DNA of 64,000 nt from Paraescarpia echinospica (GCA_020002185.1 CM034539.1:31773541-31837540), one strand, 5' to 3'. Numbered from the stretch's first letter, positions 21,301 to 33,415 are shown. Numbers and translations: made by a program. Notes: generated by a model not told the origin, from the sequence alone.

Positions 21301-23851
21301 TCTATGGGAGTCGCGTAGTCTATACGAGTAAGTAAAGGTGACTCATTTTTAATTTGAATAATGTGATTGACTCCTGAATATTTGAGAACATGTTATTTAT
21401 TTAGAATTTAAACAGTTTGAGTATGTTGGCACTTACTCTCTGTCTCCTGAAACTTACCGTTATTTATTATTATTTGTCTTGTTTGTTTCTCGCAACTATC
21501 TATATGCAGGTTACATAATTATATATATATATATATTTAATTTATAAGTAATATATTACATATTATCAAAAATAGATAAGCGAACGAAAAATGAACAATT
21601 CGAGACATGTCCGAAATCACTCAATTCAGCGGTCGCTAGCAAACTTTCGGTCCATCCGATCCCAAAAATCTTGGTACCGTTTGAAAGATTACACCTTCTG
21701 TTACTTGCACATACGTGGTTTCCCGATAATAATTCCTACAAGAACCTTGATACATACCTGCAATCCTGTTGTTTACTTTCTTTTACACACCAGCGAACCA
21801 ACTTGTTTCGTCGACAAAGTTCGCACAACTACTGATAGGAGCGCAAATTCTAATTTGCATAGGTTTCAGACATGCGTACTTCATAAGTTCTTGTTTTCAT
21901 ACTATTTAGACTCCACCCACTTTGCAGACGACACAAACACAAATAAACAAACTGTCTGTCAGCGCCCGGCGATCGCTAAAGTATAGCCAACATTCGGTGA
22001 AAATTAATCTTTTTTGACATGAAAAAATGGGTGGAGCTTAACATGTAAACATCAACTGTCCAGATAGGCCATGTGCGATGCCATAGTAACGCAGCGGTGA
22101 TTGACAGGAAATGTGCAGTTTCGCCGACATACGCGAAGAATACCCGACGCTAACATCGTTCTCTGAGTTCAAGCGGATGAAAACAACCACATTTCAGATC
22201 AACATAATGGTGAAAATATACTTTAACATGATCAACCGTGTTATTTACTACGTAGATAAAAAAGGTAATCTTTCAAACGGTACCAACATTTTGGGGATCG
22301 GATGAACGTTAAATTTGCTAGCGACCGCTGAACTGAGTGATTTTTTACATGTCCCGAGATTTTTTTTAGCTCGCTTTTCTATTGTTGATATTATTAATAT
22401 CATTATATATTTACATTGTAAGTACTATATTATATATTATGCATTTCAGATAAACGGAAGTGCTACGCCAACGGTGATCCAGACTATCACACGTATGACG
22501 GCACGGTGATTCACTATATGGGCACCGGTCAATTCATCATGTCCCAACGGTCGGTGCTGTGCCCCAACTTACAAGATTTTCAAGTGATAGGGTACCACCA
22601 AAATATGGCCAACCCAGCTGTCTCTTATCTTATGTGGATCGAGCTGTACGTCTTACTTCCAGTGAATGTGGAAACGAGGGTGAAAATAGGGTCAGCTCTT
22701 CAAATCTGGGTGAGTATTCGGTTACTCATTGACGATTTCATTAGCAAATTATTTTGATGATTCCACAGATTTTTTGTGCATGGACTTCTACATAATATTT
22801 GTACTAAAGAATTCAATAGAAAGTATTCTATAGATTTTGATAACATCCTAATGTTTGCGGATATATTTCTAAGAAATACTTTGTAGTATAAAATTAACAT
22901 AATTTGTATTGCTTCGTAAGAAGAATATTCTGTTTACGACAAATTGTATGCATTAATCCTCTTAAAACACTAAAAGACACACTATTCTGATTACAACTAT
23001 TACATAATAATGACCGCTACCAGTCTGATATTGACAGCAAAACGAGCTTATACGTTTTCGTTTTTATAATCGTTACGTAAGGTTTGCGCAGAGACACCCA
23101 CCCCGACGTAATGCTTAGTCACGCAAACCCGGAGACCACACTGTGGTGCATGTCTAGTCTGCGATTACAAAGACCAAACGTTTTATTCCACTGATGCAGG
23201 TGACCCGGAACAATGGGACCCCGGCCCCGTTCAATGCAGGTGACCCCATGCCACCAGGAATCTCCACCATCAACACACTCACGGGAGAAGTGGAAACTAC
23301 CTTTGGCGTCGTTGTTCAATTTGACGGCATACACGAAGGAACTATATGGATCCCGCTATTATACAATTATTGTGTGGAAGGTAAGAACTGTGAAGTATCT
23401 ATATTCGTAAAAATAATTGTAAATTATTCGGTATGTACATATGTAGTATGGTATTCACATGTTGTATTACTATCTTCGTTAATATCATTCGAACAGCGTT
23501 ATATAATTTCATTGCCGATGACATGTGACAGGGAATTTAGTTTACGGGTTCGATCAAATAAATGGTTTACAACATTAAGTCCAGAATAATTAATTGCCAT
23601 GCTATACCGGGTATTATTTATTCAGATAATTACATACGTGATACTAATTAAATGAAGGATAAACACATAATTAATTATTATTTCCCAGGTTTGTGTGGAA
23701 ACGCTGATGGTATTGCGACGAACGACATGGTCAACCAGCGTAAAGTTAATTGTGGTTCTCTGCCAGAGAACAAAAAATACTGGTGTGTCGGCAATAGCTG
23801 GCGTGTTGGCGGGCCAACTGATCACGAGCAGTGAGTGTGCTTCTTAAAATG

Positions 23852-23885
<34 letters not shown>

Positions 23886-26773
23886 ATGTGTGCCTGCGTT
23901 CGTGCGCGTGTGAGTAAGTGTGTGTGTGTGTGTGTGTGCATGCGTTCGTGCGCGCGTGAGTAAGTGTGCGTGTGTGAATGTGCGCGGGTTGCAGCGTGCG
24001 TGCGTAACTGTGTGTATGTATGCATTTATGCACGTATGCACGTATGCACGTATGCATACATGCATGTATGCATGTATGTATATAACGAAAAACTTTGGTT
24101 CAAATCAGTCATGCCACAACACAACAAATGGAATATGCCAATGCCACGTTTTATCCAACAAATACATCCTGGCTACGGCGACTCTACTTCGCTCTGTCAG
24201 CCACGCACTCCTCACTGCCTACTGTCAACGCCGAGCTCCAACTTTTCACAGCCAATGTCTCCCAGTCACTGCAGGCAGCGTCCAGTCGATTCTTAGCCAC
24301 CACACCTGGCTTATTGCATTGACCTTCTATAGACAATACTACAACCGCTAGGTCCACCTGTTCCCAATTAAAACTAGGCTGTCCAAATGCTGTTTCGCAC
24401 TATGCTGCACCATGTTTTAGAACGGTGGACAAAGTGAAGCTAACTTGTACCGCAAGGAATAAGAGGAAATTCAACGGTCTCGAGTACTGCGGTGCCCTTA
24501 TCAACAAGAGAGGCCCACTTGGCAGATGTCATAGGAAGAAGGTAAGTCATTTGTAGATTGCTGGATAACGGATTCATCGCTAAAATAAAACAGAGAAAAT
24601 GTGAATGTATTGTAGTTGGATCCTGGAACTAGTGTACACCCATTGAACACGGGATGTATTCAACTGGAAATATTGAAATTAAATTATAAAAAAGAATGCA
24701 CGTAACTGGTTTAAGACCTATCTGGTGACCAATATGTCTTGATCTCTCCCGCAGGGTAAAATCGGACAGAATTCCTACAGCAGCTGCATATTTGATACTT
24801 GTGCAAACCAGGTAGGTTATGTGGATTTACGACGTATGCATGTATACTGAGTATGCGTGCGTGCCTGGGCCTGCGCGCGTGTGTGCGTTTGCATGCGCGT
24901 CTGTGGTTGTGTGCGCACACGCTACCTATCGCAATCTTTTGTCATTCTCTCGTACTGTCGGTCGTTCATCATCATTTGTTGGTTTCCCTTCTGCACCTAT
25001 CAAACTCTTCTGTTTGTTCATCCTTGGACAATCTCTCCTGTCTCGTACTTAATTCCAGTAGTGGGTGCGGAAAGATTTCAAAGGTATTCCAATCTATTTC
25101 CGAAACGAGGTTATCAAAATTAATTATTAGTTTATTGAAACATTAGACGTAAGCCTACACAGATTACTTTAAATGTAACAAATGCTATATATCTTAGATG
25201 ACAACCTTGGACGCTACACCGTATACCCACAAACCACTGCACGCTATGTATTTATCATTGCTATGAACGTATTATCGTTGTATTGTTGTACATCCGAACT
25301 ATGGCCTATTCATGAATCTATAGTGGTGCTCTCTGGAGAGTGGTTCACTATTCAATTCACCCACTGTGTCCATGTGTGCGCAGCAAACACACAAGTGAAT
25401 AACTCGAAATAACTACTTCGAAATAACTACTAACTAAATAACTACTAAAAATCATCGCCAAATGGTAGACCACGGGACAATGATTCAAGAACGTGGACGC
25501 GTAGGAGGAGATACCCTCTAACTGTCCCACAGCGTTAGGGTACATTAATATGTGGATACTGATATTAATAACTTTATTTATTTTCCTTTACCAGAAGAAC
25601 ACACAGCTTGCGAAAAACCTTGCTTGCGAGAGCGTGGAAGCTTTTGCTAGTGAGTGTGGGAAACTCGCCGGAAGGTACTGGAGGAAAAAAACGGGATGTC
25701 GTAAGTTCAAACATGTACATTTGCGTGTGCAGCATGGGACGCATCACCACCGTGTTTATCATCATCATCATCATCATTATCATCGTCATTGTGCAGCCGT
25801 GGCCTCAACATGTCGTTTCCAAATCTGCCTGCCTTGCGCTATCCTCTGCCACATGATGCCCTTCAAATACTCGTCTAGTTCGTTTCTCTACCGTCTCGCC
25901 GGTCTTACTCTTGATCGTTTCCCTTCGTAAAGGCTCCACGTTGTGATACGCGATGTCCATCGTTTATCTCGTAGTCTACTGATGTACTGTGCCCAGGTCC
26001 ACTTCTGTCTTCTGATTTGTTCCATCACATCTATGACCTTTTTCTTCTCTCTTACCCAGATGTTTGTTTCTCTCTCTCGATATTTGATGTTTAACATACT
26101 TCTTTCCATATTTGTTTATGTGTTTACAGTTGGTGCTTATAAAGACCGAATGCGTAACAGAAATTAACAAAAATGATTGAAATGTATTTTCGCCCAACGT
26201 TTAAGTCGGTTTACCCATTATTGTTATGTACTGATGTCATTTCATTGTCACGTGCACTTCGGCATGGTTCAAAAATATTGCGAACATGGTTTCGGGCTGT
26301 TTAAAACGCACGATGGTGGTGAGAACAGCGTGCACGTTGTAGTATAATAATTCCATTATATTAATGAATGTATATAAACAAGGAACAACTAAGGTACGTT
26401 TAATAAAATAATAATAATAATTCATTTCTCATGCGCGTGCGCATACGCACGTGTACACACACGCGCACGTGCGCGCGCGCACACACACACGTGCGCACGC
26501 ACACAAACACAGCATTTATTTTCCACACACACCTCGCACACGCCTCTGTCGTCCTCAAGATGCTGTGTCGTGTTTGCAGTGTGTTCTGGTGAGCTTGTGC
26601 GGACGACGTGTGGACGTTACTGCACTCCCACTTGCCGTAAGCCAGTTATCAACTGCGGCTTCCAGTGTGTCGCGAGGTGCCAATGTCCTCGATCCAGACC
26701 CTACCAGGAAGGCAAAAGTTGCCTAGACATGGACACGTGCAAGAAGCTGAACCTCTGGCCGCAGCCGGTCTAA
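15311..26773 (+). CDS. Secreted antistasin-like/VWD-C8-TIL protein, 11 exons, one in-frame TGA
   Basis: Exons: 15,311-15,388; 18,649-18,742; 19,167-19,279; 21,276-21,327; 22,450-22,709; 23,200-23,380; 23,689-23,830; 24,421-24,541; 24,755-24,811; 25,595-25,700; 26,580-26,773. All have AG/GT borders and compatible phases, giving 1,398 nt (465 codons plus stop). Domain order: signal peptide, Cys-rich antistasin-like region (~29-100), von Willebrand factor type D (GDPDYHTYDG start, GLCGNADG near the end), C8 (paired Cys to YWRKKTGC) and TIL domain. VWD-C8-TIL modules occur in extracellular multimeric or protease-inhibitory proteins (zonadhesin/mucin-like). The exact function is not known. Codon 84 is TGA (19,244-19,246) where the antistasin pattern expects Gly before Cys, so this allele may be null, or the assembly may carry an error. 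Poly(A) signal AATAAA at 26,880. Confidence 0.85.
15853..16150. mobile_element. MITE in intron 1
   Basis: Imperfect terminal inverted repeats of ~35 bp: the left end contains GGCGGATCCAGG and GGGGGCACG, the right end CGTTGTGCCCCCCTAGAC and CTGGATCAGCC. About 300 bp, non-coding. A further fragment with ACCCCCCCTCCTAGACTACC lies at 18,440-18,480. Confidence 0.55.
16513..16910. mobile_element. MITE-like repeat family R in intron 1
   Basis: Begins CTAGCCTCGATTATCAAGG and ends GGTTAAGCGAGACTAAC. The two ends form an imperfect ~15-bp inverted repeat (TAGCCTCGATTATC against TAGTCTCGCTTAAC). A shortened copy of the same family lies at 61,252-61,385 and a related start at 60,661. Confidence 0.55.
16911..18648. 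other. Intron 1 remainder
   Basis: AT-rich sequence with no recognisable gene. Only short MITE debris near 18,440 is visible. Confidence 0.45.
18649..19279 (+). CDS. Exons 2-3: antistasin-like Cys-rich region
   Basis: Exon 2 is 18,649-18,742 and exon 3 is 19,167-19,279. Exon 3 reads CPRVVCPVQCKKGY, then DYN-stop-CMTCTCYKPC, matching the C-P-x-V-x-C...C-x2-G...G-C-x2-C-x-C pattern of antistasin-like inhibitor domains. The TGA (19,244) takes the place of the Gly codon and is one substitution from GGA. No alternative donor before it keeps the phase of exon 4. Confidence 0.65.
18825..19110. repeat. GT/CA and TA microsatellites in intron 2
   Basis: Long GT-rich, CA-rich and TATA runs in succession. 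Overlapping open frames on both strands are low-complexity shadows. Confidence 0.85.
19899..20563. mobile_element. piggyBac-type MITE with TTAA duplication (intron 3)
   Basis: The inverted termini CCATTTCAGTAC and GTACTGAAATGG are exact and each is flanked by TTAA (19,895-19,898 and 20,564-20,567). A TTAA target and CC-starting termini are piggyBac features. The element is about 665 bp with no coding capacity. Near the right end a ~48-bp subunit with AAAACCGGCCTGTCGTACTG is tandemly duplicated (20,490-20,560). Confidence 0.75.
21095..21195. repeat. GT/GTGC microsatellite in intron 3
   Basis: An interrupted (GTGTGC)n/(GT)n tract, low complexity. Confidence 0.8.
21577..22378. mobile_element. 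Non-autonomous DNA element with ~110-bp inverted arms (intron 4)
   Basis: The left arm at 21,577-21,690 and right arm at 22,262-22,378 are inverted copies sharing CAGCGGTCGCTAGCAAA, TGGTACCGTTTGAAAGATTA and ACATGTCC. About 800 bp in total, with no transposase frame. It sits wholly between exons 4 and 5. Confidence 0.7.
22450..23830 (+). CDS. Exons 5-7: von Willebrand factor type D domain
   Basis: Exons are 22,450-22,709, 23,200-23,380 and 23,689-23,830. The domain opens with CYANGDPDYHTYDGTVIHYMG (the GDPH-x-TFDG motif with Asp for His) and ends with GLCGNADGIATNDMV. This is the normal VWD start and calcium-binding/CGLCG end. Exon phases (1-0, 0-1, 1-2) join without gaps. Confidence 0.85.
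23855..24082. repeat. GT and ATGC/TATG microsatellites in intron 7
   Basis: (GT)n, then TGCGTTCGTGCG units, then (CGTATGCA)n/(TGTA)n. It begins ~25 bp after the exon 7 donor. Confidence 0.85.
24421..25700 (+). CDS. Exons 8-10: C8 domain
   Basis: Exons are 24,421-24,541, 24,755-24,811 and 25,595-25,700. The cysteine pattern (LTC, EYCGAL, GRCH, SSCIFDTCAN, ACESVEAFASEC, WRKKTGC) is that of the C8 domain that follows VWD modules. The intron between exons 9 and 10 is about 780 bp. Confidence 0.75.
25140..25590. other. Intron 9, nothing recognised
   Basis: No conserved frame. A short run of AATAACTAC repeats lies near 25,408-25,450. Confidence 0.4.
25701..26579. other. Intron 10 with CATC and CA/CG tracts
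   Basis: A (CAT)n tract lies at 25,757-25,787 and a (CA/CG)n tract at 26,437-26,512. No gene is seen between them. Confidence 0.45.
26580..26773 (+). CDS. Exon 11: TIL (trypsin-inhibitor-like) domain and stop
   Basis: Ten or more Cys in the TIL spacing: LCSGELVRTTCGRYCTPTC, then INCGFQCVARCQCP, and CLDMDTC. The frame ends at TAA 26,771-26,773, followed by AATAAA at 26,880-26,885. The acceptor is TGTTTGCAG. Confidence 0.8.
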
Positions 26774-26879
26774 TGAGTCGGTATCGTCGAAACACCTGAA
26801 GAAGATCGACGACACCCGTCGTTATCCTAGATGGCCTGTCCTTTCCGTGGTCTGACAAACCATCATTAGACATGCGCTT

Positions 26880-26885
26880 AATAAA
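26880..26885 (+). terminator. Poly(A) signal of the VWD-C8-TIL gene
   Basis: AATAAA 107 bases after the stop codon, the first such hexamer downstream. Confidence 0.6.
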
Positions 26886-26899
26886 GATGTACTTATTGT

Positions 26900-27423
26900 A
26901 TCATAAACGACGGTAATTACAGCCTGTACCATGAACAGTAACCGGTTATTATTGTTATCCAAGCTAACATGAATGCCACTGACTCAATGTACGTCTGTAC
27001 CGAGAACTTCATTGTGCAACGATAATAAAAAAAAAAAAACAATGAATTGACACTGCGTTGTATTTATATGGTGGAAAGTAGCGATATGCAGCGGTACGCC
27101 TAAACTTGCGTTTCCTATCAGTAGGCTCAGACGTTACTAAAATAAAAAAAAAACAAGGAAGTTAGAAGAGCCAAGGCTAGTCGCCCATTAATTGTTCGGT
27201 TAAACAGTAATGGCACTAAAGGTAATGCAGGAAAACACTATTTAAACATCCACTTTGGTTCAAACCCCCTTTCGTACGCCAAATGTTTCCTCTCAAGGGA
27301 CTTTGATTAACCATTAAAAAAGTGTCAGACAAAGACACGATATTTGTTTTCGTGTTACTACGTTTAATAAAATTCTGTGCGTTGAACCTACGTAGACAAC
27401 AGGCTTATGAATGAATGAAAGTT
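26900..27423. other. Intergenic, nothing recognised
   Basis: AT-rich with two A-runs (27,027-27,040 and 27,141-27,155). No supported gene. Confidence 0.4.
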
Positions 27424-27425
27424 TA

Positions 27426-27679
27426 AAGCTAGGATTCCATATGTGCGGAACCGCGTAGGAAACGCTTGCGGAATGGAGAATACCTCTGTAGTGACGTCAC
27501 TACTGGGAATGTCCTATCCGATTCCTGTGCAGATACAGTTCAAATCGCTGCATGGAGCGATTCAATTTGCTATAGTCGCAATAAAAAACTCCTATGTATT
27601 TCTGTTAATTTCCACTGTGCAATTTATTCGTTGTTTGCCGCAAACGCATACCGTATATGTACATATGAAATCCTAGCTT
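27426..27679. mobile_element. Tc1/mariner-like MITE with TA duplication
   Basis: The termini AAGCTAGGATTCCATATGTG and the inverted TACATATGAAATCCTAGCTT match over ~20 bp with one mismatch and a small gap. The 254-bp element is flanked by TA on both sides (27,424-27,425 and 27,680-27,681). The interior includes the palindrome AGTGACGTCACT and no coding frame. Confidence 0.7.
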
Positions 27680-27732
27680 TATTCAAAATATATATTTTAG
27701 AAAAACGTCCATATTTGATGACAATCACCAAG

Positions 27733-28212
27733 TCTCACTCACTCACTCACTCACTCACTCACTCACTCACTCACTCACTCACTCACTCACTCACTCACTC
27801 ACTCACTCACTCACTCACTCACTCACTCACTCACTCACTCACTCACTCACTCACTCACTCACTCACCCACTCACCCACCCACCCACTCACTCACTCACTC
27901 ACTCACTCACTCTCTCACTCACTCACTCACTCACTCACTCACTCACTCACTCACTCACTCACTCACTCACTCACTCACTCACTCACTCACTCACTCACTC
28001 ACTCACTCACTCACCACTCATTCACTCAACTAGTCACTCACTCACTCACTCACTCACTCACCCACACACCCACACATCCACTCAACCACTCACCCAGTCA
28101 CTCACTCACTCACTCTCTCACTCACTCACTCACTCACTCACTCACTCACTCACTCACTCACTCACTCACTCACTCACTCACTCACTCACTCACTCACTCA
28201 CCCACTCACCCA
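27733..28212. repeat. (CACT)n satellite, ~480 bp
   Basis: An almost pure tetranucleotide CACT array with a few CCCA and ATTCACT interruptions. Its open frame (Ser-Leu-Thr-His repeats) is an artefact of a 4-base repeat read over 12 bases. Confidence 0.95.
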
Positions 28213-29140
28213 TTTGCTCCCCCGGACCTCTTCGTAATCTTAAGTATCACTTAAATTTTCCTTAAGAGTGCGCCACTGATATGGATATGTTGCCCGCCTG
28301 GTAATAGCATCATAGCCACGTAATAGTCATAGTTTCCTTCTCCTTAATACGTGGAAACGTATTTTTTCCTTACTTCCTCTGTCCTATGTACGGCCCCTAG
28401 GAATTATTAGTCTTCCTGGTTATAATTCAAACACAGTATTCTCGTTCTTCAAAACGTGTCTAACCTTGGTAATCATTTTGAGGTATTTTGTAAACATAAT
28501 ATGGACTCCACACGATTAATAAATGCGAGTATAACACTCAACTAATTACAAACAAAGATGACAATTTTTCTATGGGCCAAGTACTTTCACTTATTGGTAC
28601 AATCGGGGGGGGGGGCAAACTCTATATGATATTTGAAATAGACCATGCCACCAAATGCAATTTCCTTATATTATGGATGTTAACTGCGTCAACTCGAACC
28701 ATTCTAACTAATGGGGGGTCAATATGCAATATTGGGGTTCAAGGATTTCAAATTTTTTATTCTTGAACGTCTGTGTCAGTCTCATCCGCCATATTTAAAG
28801 ACGTAGAGTAGTATTTTCTGTGTCTCTGTATAGATTTGTGGGCAGTGATTTCGAAAATGGTAAGTATAACGTTCGCTTACTTTGACACATTCTCCATTTT
28901 TAAAGATGGCGCCCATCACAGAGTATTATTAACACAACCACATAGTTATCTTCAAAACTGTTTTTCAGGTATGGCAATTTGAAATATATTACTTCTTGCC
29001 CTTCGCTGGTATTCATTGACCCGCCATTCTTCACGTTGACTCATGCGCGCGCGCACACACACACGCGTTCCCACATTTTCCACAACTAAGGCGGAATGAG
29101 GACCGTACTGCTCATTTTTCAGGATGGTTCTTTTTCAAAT
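28213..29140. other. Intergenic, nothing recognised
   Basis: No conserved reading frame or clear repeat. A G-run lies at 28,606-28,615 and a short CG/CA run at 29,046-29,066. Confidence 0.4.
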
Positions 29141-29144
29141 AAAA

Positions 29145-29690
29145 AACTTTAATTTTTTCATATCCAAAGTGTATTTTTACCTGGTAGAGGCTTTCGTCTA
29201 ACGTCTCACGCTGACTTCTTCAGTACCGATGACGCTGAATGACGTCATCGTACACGTGAGGCAGTTCGTAATTGCCCTCGTCTCTATTGATGGGTGTTCT
29301 GGTCTTCCTGATCCAGATGGCTTCCTTGATATGCCGGATTCTTCGGTTGGGTTCCTTGTCTAAAATTGTTGCTCCCTCCCTGTCTGTGGTGTGGTTTTTA
29401 GTTGTCGCATGGTCTTCAAAAGCAGATTTATTGATGGTAGACATCAACCTTTTTTCCAGCTCCTTGTGTTTTTCTCGTTTTTAATGTTGACTACGTCCTT
29501 TCTGTGTTCCCCATTCGTGTTTTGAGTAGTCTTCCTATCTCCCCAATGTACTCAGGACCACAGTTCTTGCATGGTATTTGGTACACCAGTTTGCCCTGTT
29601 CTTCTAGCTGTACTTTGTCCTTGGGATCTGTACACTGAAATAATCTTTTTTTTCTGTCAAATCCACGATCCAATCGCTCTCAACATGTTA
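29145..29690 (-). mobile_element. Penelope-like element 3' part with GIY-YIG endonuclease
   Basis: On the - strand, about 29,673-29,491 encodes LVYQIPCKNCGPEYIGEIGR followed by LKTRM, the GIY-YIG-type nuclease pattern of Penelope-like elements. After a frame change, about 29,447-29,220 encodes STINKSAFEDHATT and GATILDKEPNRRIRHIKEA, the usual PLE C-terminus. The 3' tail ends near 29,145 (ACCTGGTAGAGGC region). The reverse transcriptase part is missing. A matching PLE end in the opposite orientation is at 50,531-50,765. Confidence 0.8.
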
Positions 29691-29879
29691 ACACCGTGTC
29701 TCTAAAAAGTCAGGGATTCTAACAAAACCTAGGTGAAGGAAGCCTGGTATCCCAAAGCACCAATTCCAGGAAGTTTTCCTACCCTCCCGACCTTTCGCCA
29801 AATTACGACATAGAAACAGTTTACGACACCAACAAAACAAACCCAAGTGCGACATACAGAACCCACCTACTACATAAAC

Positions 29880-32093
29880 ACCCAACATGCATCGAGTGTA
29901 GGGAAAAACACATGCTAGGAATAGTAACTTTAAACTGGGTGAGTAAATGACATATTGGGTAGAATGACATCGTTCCAAGCTCCACTGGTGCTCCTTGGTC
30001 TAGCAATCATATTCAGATTGTCACAGACAACAATGTCTTCATACAACATTGAGGAAATTACCAAAGACATCACATTCTTAAAACAATCTCTCCTTCCGAT
30101 CACCCACAGGCAGCTTCGTTATGCATCACAATCAGGCAAGTTCACTGGACTTTACATAGGCATGCTCTTGTTCGCACTGGCAAATGACACCCCAACAAAC
30201 CCAGGCCCAATCAGATTCCCATGTGGCACATGCAATAAGGCCGTAACATGCAACCAAAAAGGCACATGCTGTGACTCATGTGAGACATGGTTCCATATAA
30301 GATGTACCGGAATTTCCGACAAGATATACTCTTGCATGAACAAAACCAACATGAAAAATGTGTCCTGGTACTGCCCACGGTGTGGCCTACCAAACCTATC
30401 AACCACGTTCTTTGACCCACCCTACGACACGGACTGTTACAGCAACAGATTCTCCCCTCTTTCTGACGATGACTCCCTCCGCTGTAGCTCAGTCTCCACC
30501 TACGGAAGCCCGATAGCCCACTCCTCCCCTCACACAACCCAACCTGAACTCCCCATGAGAGAAAAGATAACATTCTGGAAAAAAAATAGCAACTTAAACA
30601 TTCATAGTCTAAAAAAAAGCCTGATCTCCAACTCACAATAGATAATACAAACCCTGATATTATATTTGGATGCGAGACATGACTAAACAAGAGTATTGAA
30701 ACATCGGAACCCTACCTGACAATTACACAGTATATAGGAAAGATCGATCCTCCAGAGGTGGAGTACTCCTGGCAATCAAAACATCCATTAATTCCTGTAT
30801 GCAAACAGACTTGGACACTGATGGAGAGCTCATCTGGGAAAAAAAATAAACTAAAAAAATCACAGATCTTTGTTTGTAGCTTTTATCGACCTCCAACCAA
30901 TGAGAAGGGACTGACCCATCTACGGAACTCCATTAGCAGGATTAGCCAAAATGGAAAACACAATATATGGATAGCCGGCGATTTTAACTGTCCCAAAATT
31001 GATTGGACCTCTTTGAGCTGCCCAGAAAATGACAAAACAGCGACTAACTTACTAGACCTGACTAGGGACTTTCACCTTCACCAAGCTTTACAGGAACCCA
31101 CCAGAGGCAAAACATACTAGAACTTTTCCTCACCACCAACCCCTCCCTCATAGAAAGCACGCATTGCATACCAGGCATCAGCGATCATGACAGTATCCCC
31201 CTACTAAATGTCAACATGAAAATGTGTGAGCGTATTGAACAAGAACTCCAGGACCTTGGAAAAAAAATTCAAAACCAAGCCCCACTTCCCGACTCTCCAG
31301 AACCACTTTGGGACCTCTTCAAATGCGGCCTCCAGGAAATTATGAACAAATTCACCCCTTCAAATATTCTTCAAACAGATTCTCACTCCCCTGGATCACT
31401 AAAGACGTAAAAAAATGATAAACAAAAAACAACGACTGTACAACAAAGCTAAGAAATTCAAAAGAGAAACTGACTGGACATTATTTAGGAAATTCCGCAA
31501 GGCTACCCAAAAGAAGTTCCAGTCAGAATATTGGAAATACATTGCACATATAGCAGACCCGGAACAAGACAAACAAAATAAATCTTTCTGGCACTACATT
31601 AAATCGCTTAACAAAGATACAACAGGAATTTCCCCACTAAAAGATAAAGGCATCCTGCACACAGATAGCTAATCTAAAGCATATATTCTTTGAAGACAAT
31701 TCCAATATGTGTTCACCAAGGAGAAACCTGGATAACATCACCCAACCTCCCAACCAAAATCGATCCCCACAGATGTCCCCCATCCAAATAACAGTGGAAG
31801 GTGTCGAGAAATTACTTAAAGATGTAAAACCAAACAATACTCAAGGCCCAGATAACATGCCTGCCAGAATCCTGAAGGAAATGGCCTCCAAAATAGCACC
31901 CATCCTGACAACTATGTTACAGAAATCAATAGACTCCGGAACTCTCCCCTTGGACAGGCTGAAAGCACATATAGTTCCCATTTACAAAAAGAATGACAGA
32001 ACAGCTGCTTCTAACTATCGACCAGTCTCCCTTACTAGTATACCCTGCAAACGTCTTAAGCACATTATATCCAAATCAATCCATAACCACCTT
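29880..32093 (+). mobile_element. CR1-like LINE, 5' part (interrupted at 32,093)
   Basis: The first frame (ATG 29,964 to 30,641) has hydrophobic segments, a 2A-like NDTPTNPGP (~30,186-30,209) and a PHD finger (CGTCNKAV, CCDSCETWFHIRC, WYCPRCG). Downstream broken frames encode an AP endonuclease (FVCSFYRPP, IWIAGDFNCPKIDW, ~30,860-31,010) and the start of the reverse transcriptase (PNNTQGPDNMPARILKE, SNYRPVSLTS, ~31,830-32,040). The element is cut after IHNHL at 32,093. Translation resumes at 49,420 after a 17.3-kb insertion. Several frameshifts show it is dead. The CR1-like label rests on the PHD/2A/EN/RT order. Confidence 0.85.
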
Positions 32094-33415
32094 AGTAGTA
32101 GGTTAGTGGCGTATGCCCCCGTCCAAAAAGGTCATGCACTGAGATCAAAGGAACATCAAAGGGTTTTGAACCCGTCCTCATTTTTTCCTAAAAGTGTGCA
32201 CCTACTTATAAAAAAGGACATCAAAGGAAATCGGCACTTTTTCCTAAAAATGTGCACCTACTAATAAAAAAGTCCTCTTATCTTAATTACCACTAAAAAA
32301 ATTACCTTATGACCCTCTTATCTGAATTACCCTTTGATTGACAGGACCACCCACCGCGGCACGCCGCCTACATTGGAGCTGCCCTCTAGCGGTTATGTGT
32401 GCTGTATGTGTGCTATGTATGCTGTATGTAGGCTCTGCGCCCTCTAGTGGTATTGTTAGGAATATTACATAACCATTAGAATGATGTTTTTGCCAGTGGT
32501 TTGCCGCCAGCTGTTCTAAGTACTTACGTGGATTGAAGGTATCAGTAAAACCACTACATAACCATAATAGTCAGCGTAAAACCACTCCCTTGTCAAACCC
32601 TTTGATTGACAGGACCACCCACCGCGGCACGCTGAGGCGACGATCTGTGAACAATATTAAATAAATGAATTGTCAGTGCCAGGTTGAAACCTCAAACAAT
32701 CCCTTGATGTATCATTGGCAACAGTGCTATTGAAAAGCTAAACATACGGTGTTTTTCTTGTTCAAATCAGTTTGCCACCTAAATTACACTAGGTTTTACC
32801 ATGGTCAATACTGTTGAACGTTCCCGCATACACGATCAGAAAAACGTATGCATATCCTCGCCCGTTGAAACCGATCCGCCCGTTATCTCCATCGCTTCGC
32901 GGCAGCCGTTTAACTAGGACAAAAGATCACCAGGTCAACGCTATACTAGTGACTGCTTAAATGTGAAGAAAAGTCGGTTGTAGTCGCTTAATAAAACGTA
33001 TTCTTCCTGTTCCCGCATACACGATCAGAAATGTTGCTTAAAACGTTCTTTCTGTTGAACGTAACTTTCCCGCATACAAGATCAGATGTACGGGAGAAAA
33101 CCATCTCCGAATTGACGACGCCGACGAGGTGGTGAAGGTGATTGAGACGGCGTCGCGTCACGAGCGAACATTCGCAGTGCAGCGGCACGGCCGAGCGCTT
33201 GCTGTCGCGTTGACTGCTGGCGTTGTACCCCACCACCGAAGCCGTCGGGTGGTGTGTTACTCGAAGTTTATGTAACGGGGGCGGTGACGTGGGCTGGTCA
33301 ATAGCGTCATCGTTCTTCGGTGCGCTCCGGTCAACAACAGCGTTGCCGATGTCCCAAGCATGAACGAATGCTTTCCTTCGGCCAATTCGATGGATCCTTG
33401 TACAGGGACTAATAC
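32094..33415. repeat. Outer element left TIR (~1.32 kb)
   Basis: Inverted copy of 48,095-49,419, about 95% identical by eye. It contains a ~38-bp direct repeat (CCCTTTGATTGACAGGACCA...CGCGGCACGC) at 32,329 and 32,601, and three copies of the 20-mer CCCGCATACACGATCAGAAA (32,823; 33,012; 33,069 with changes). The open frames here lack conserved features. Confidence 0.9.

Noticed and set aside
27466..28254. Long open frame of Ser-Leu-Thr-His repeats (also 37,504-37,932)
   Set aside because: Produced by the CACT tetranucleotide satellite. The non-repetitive flanks lack conserved features.
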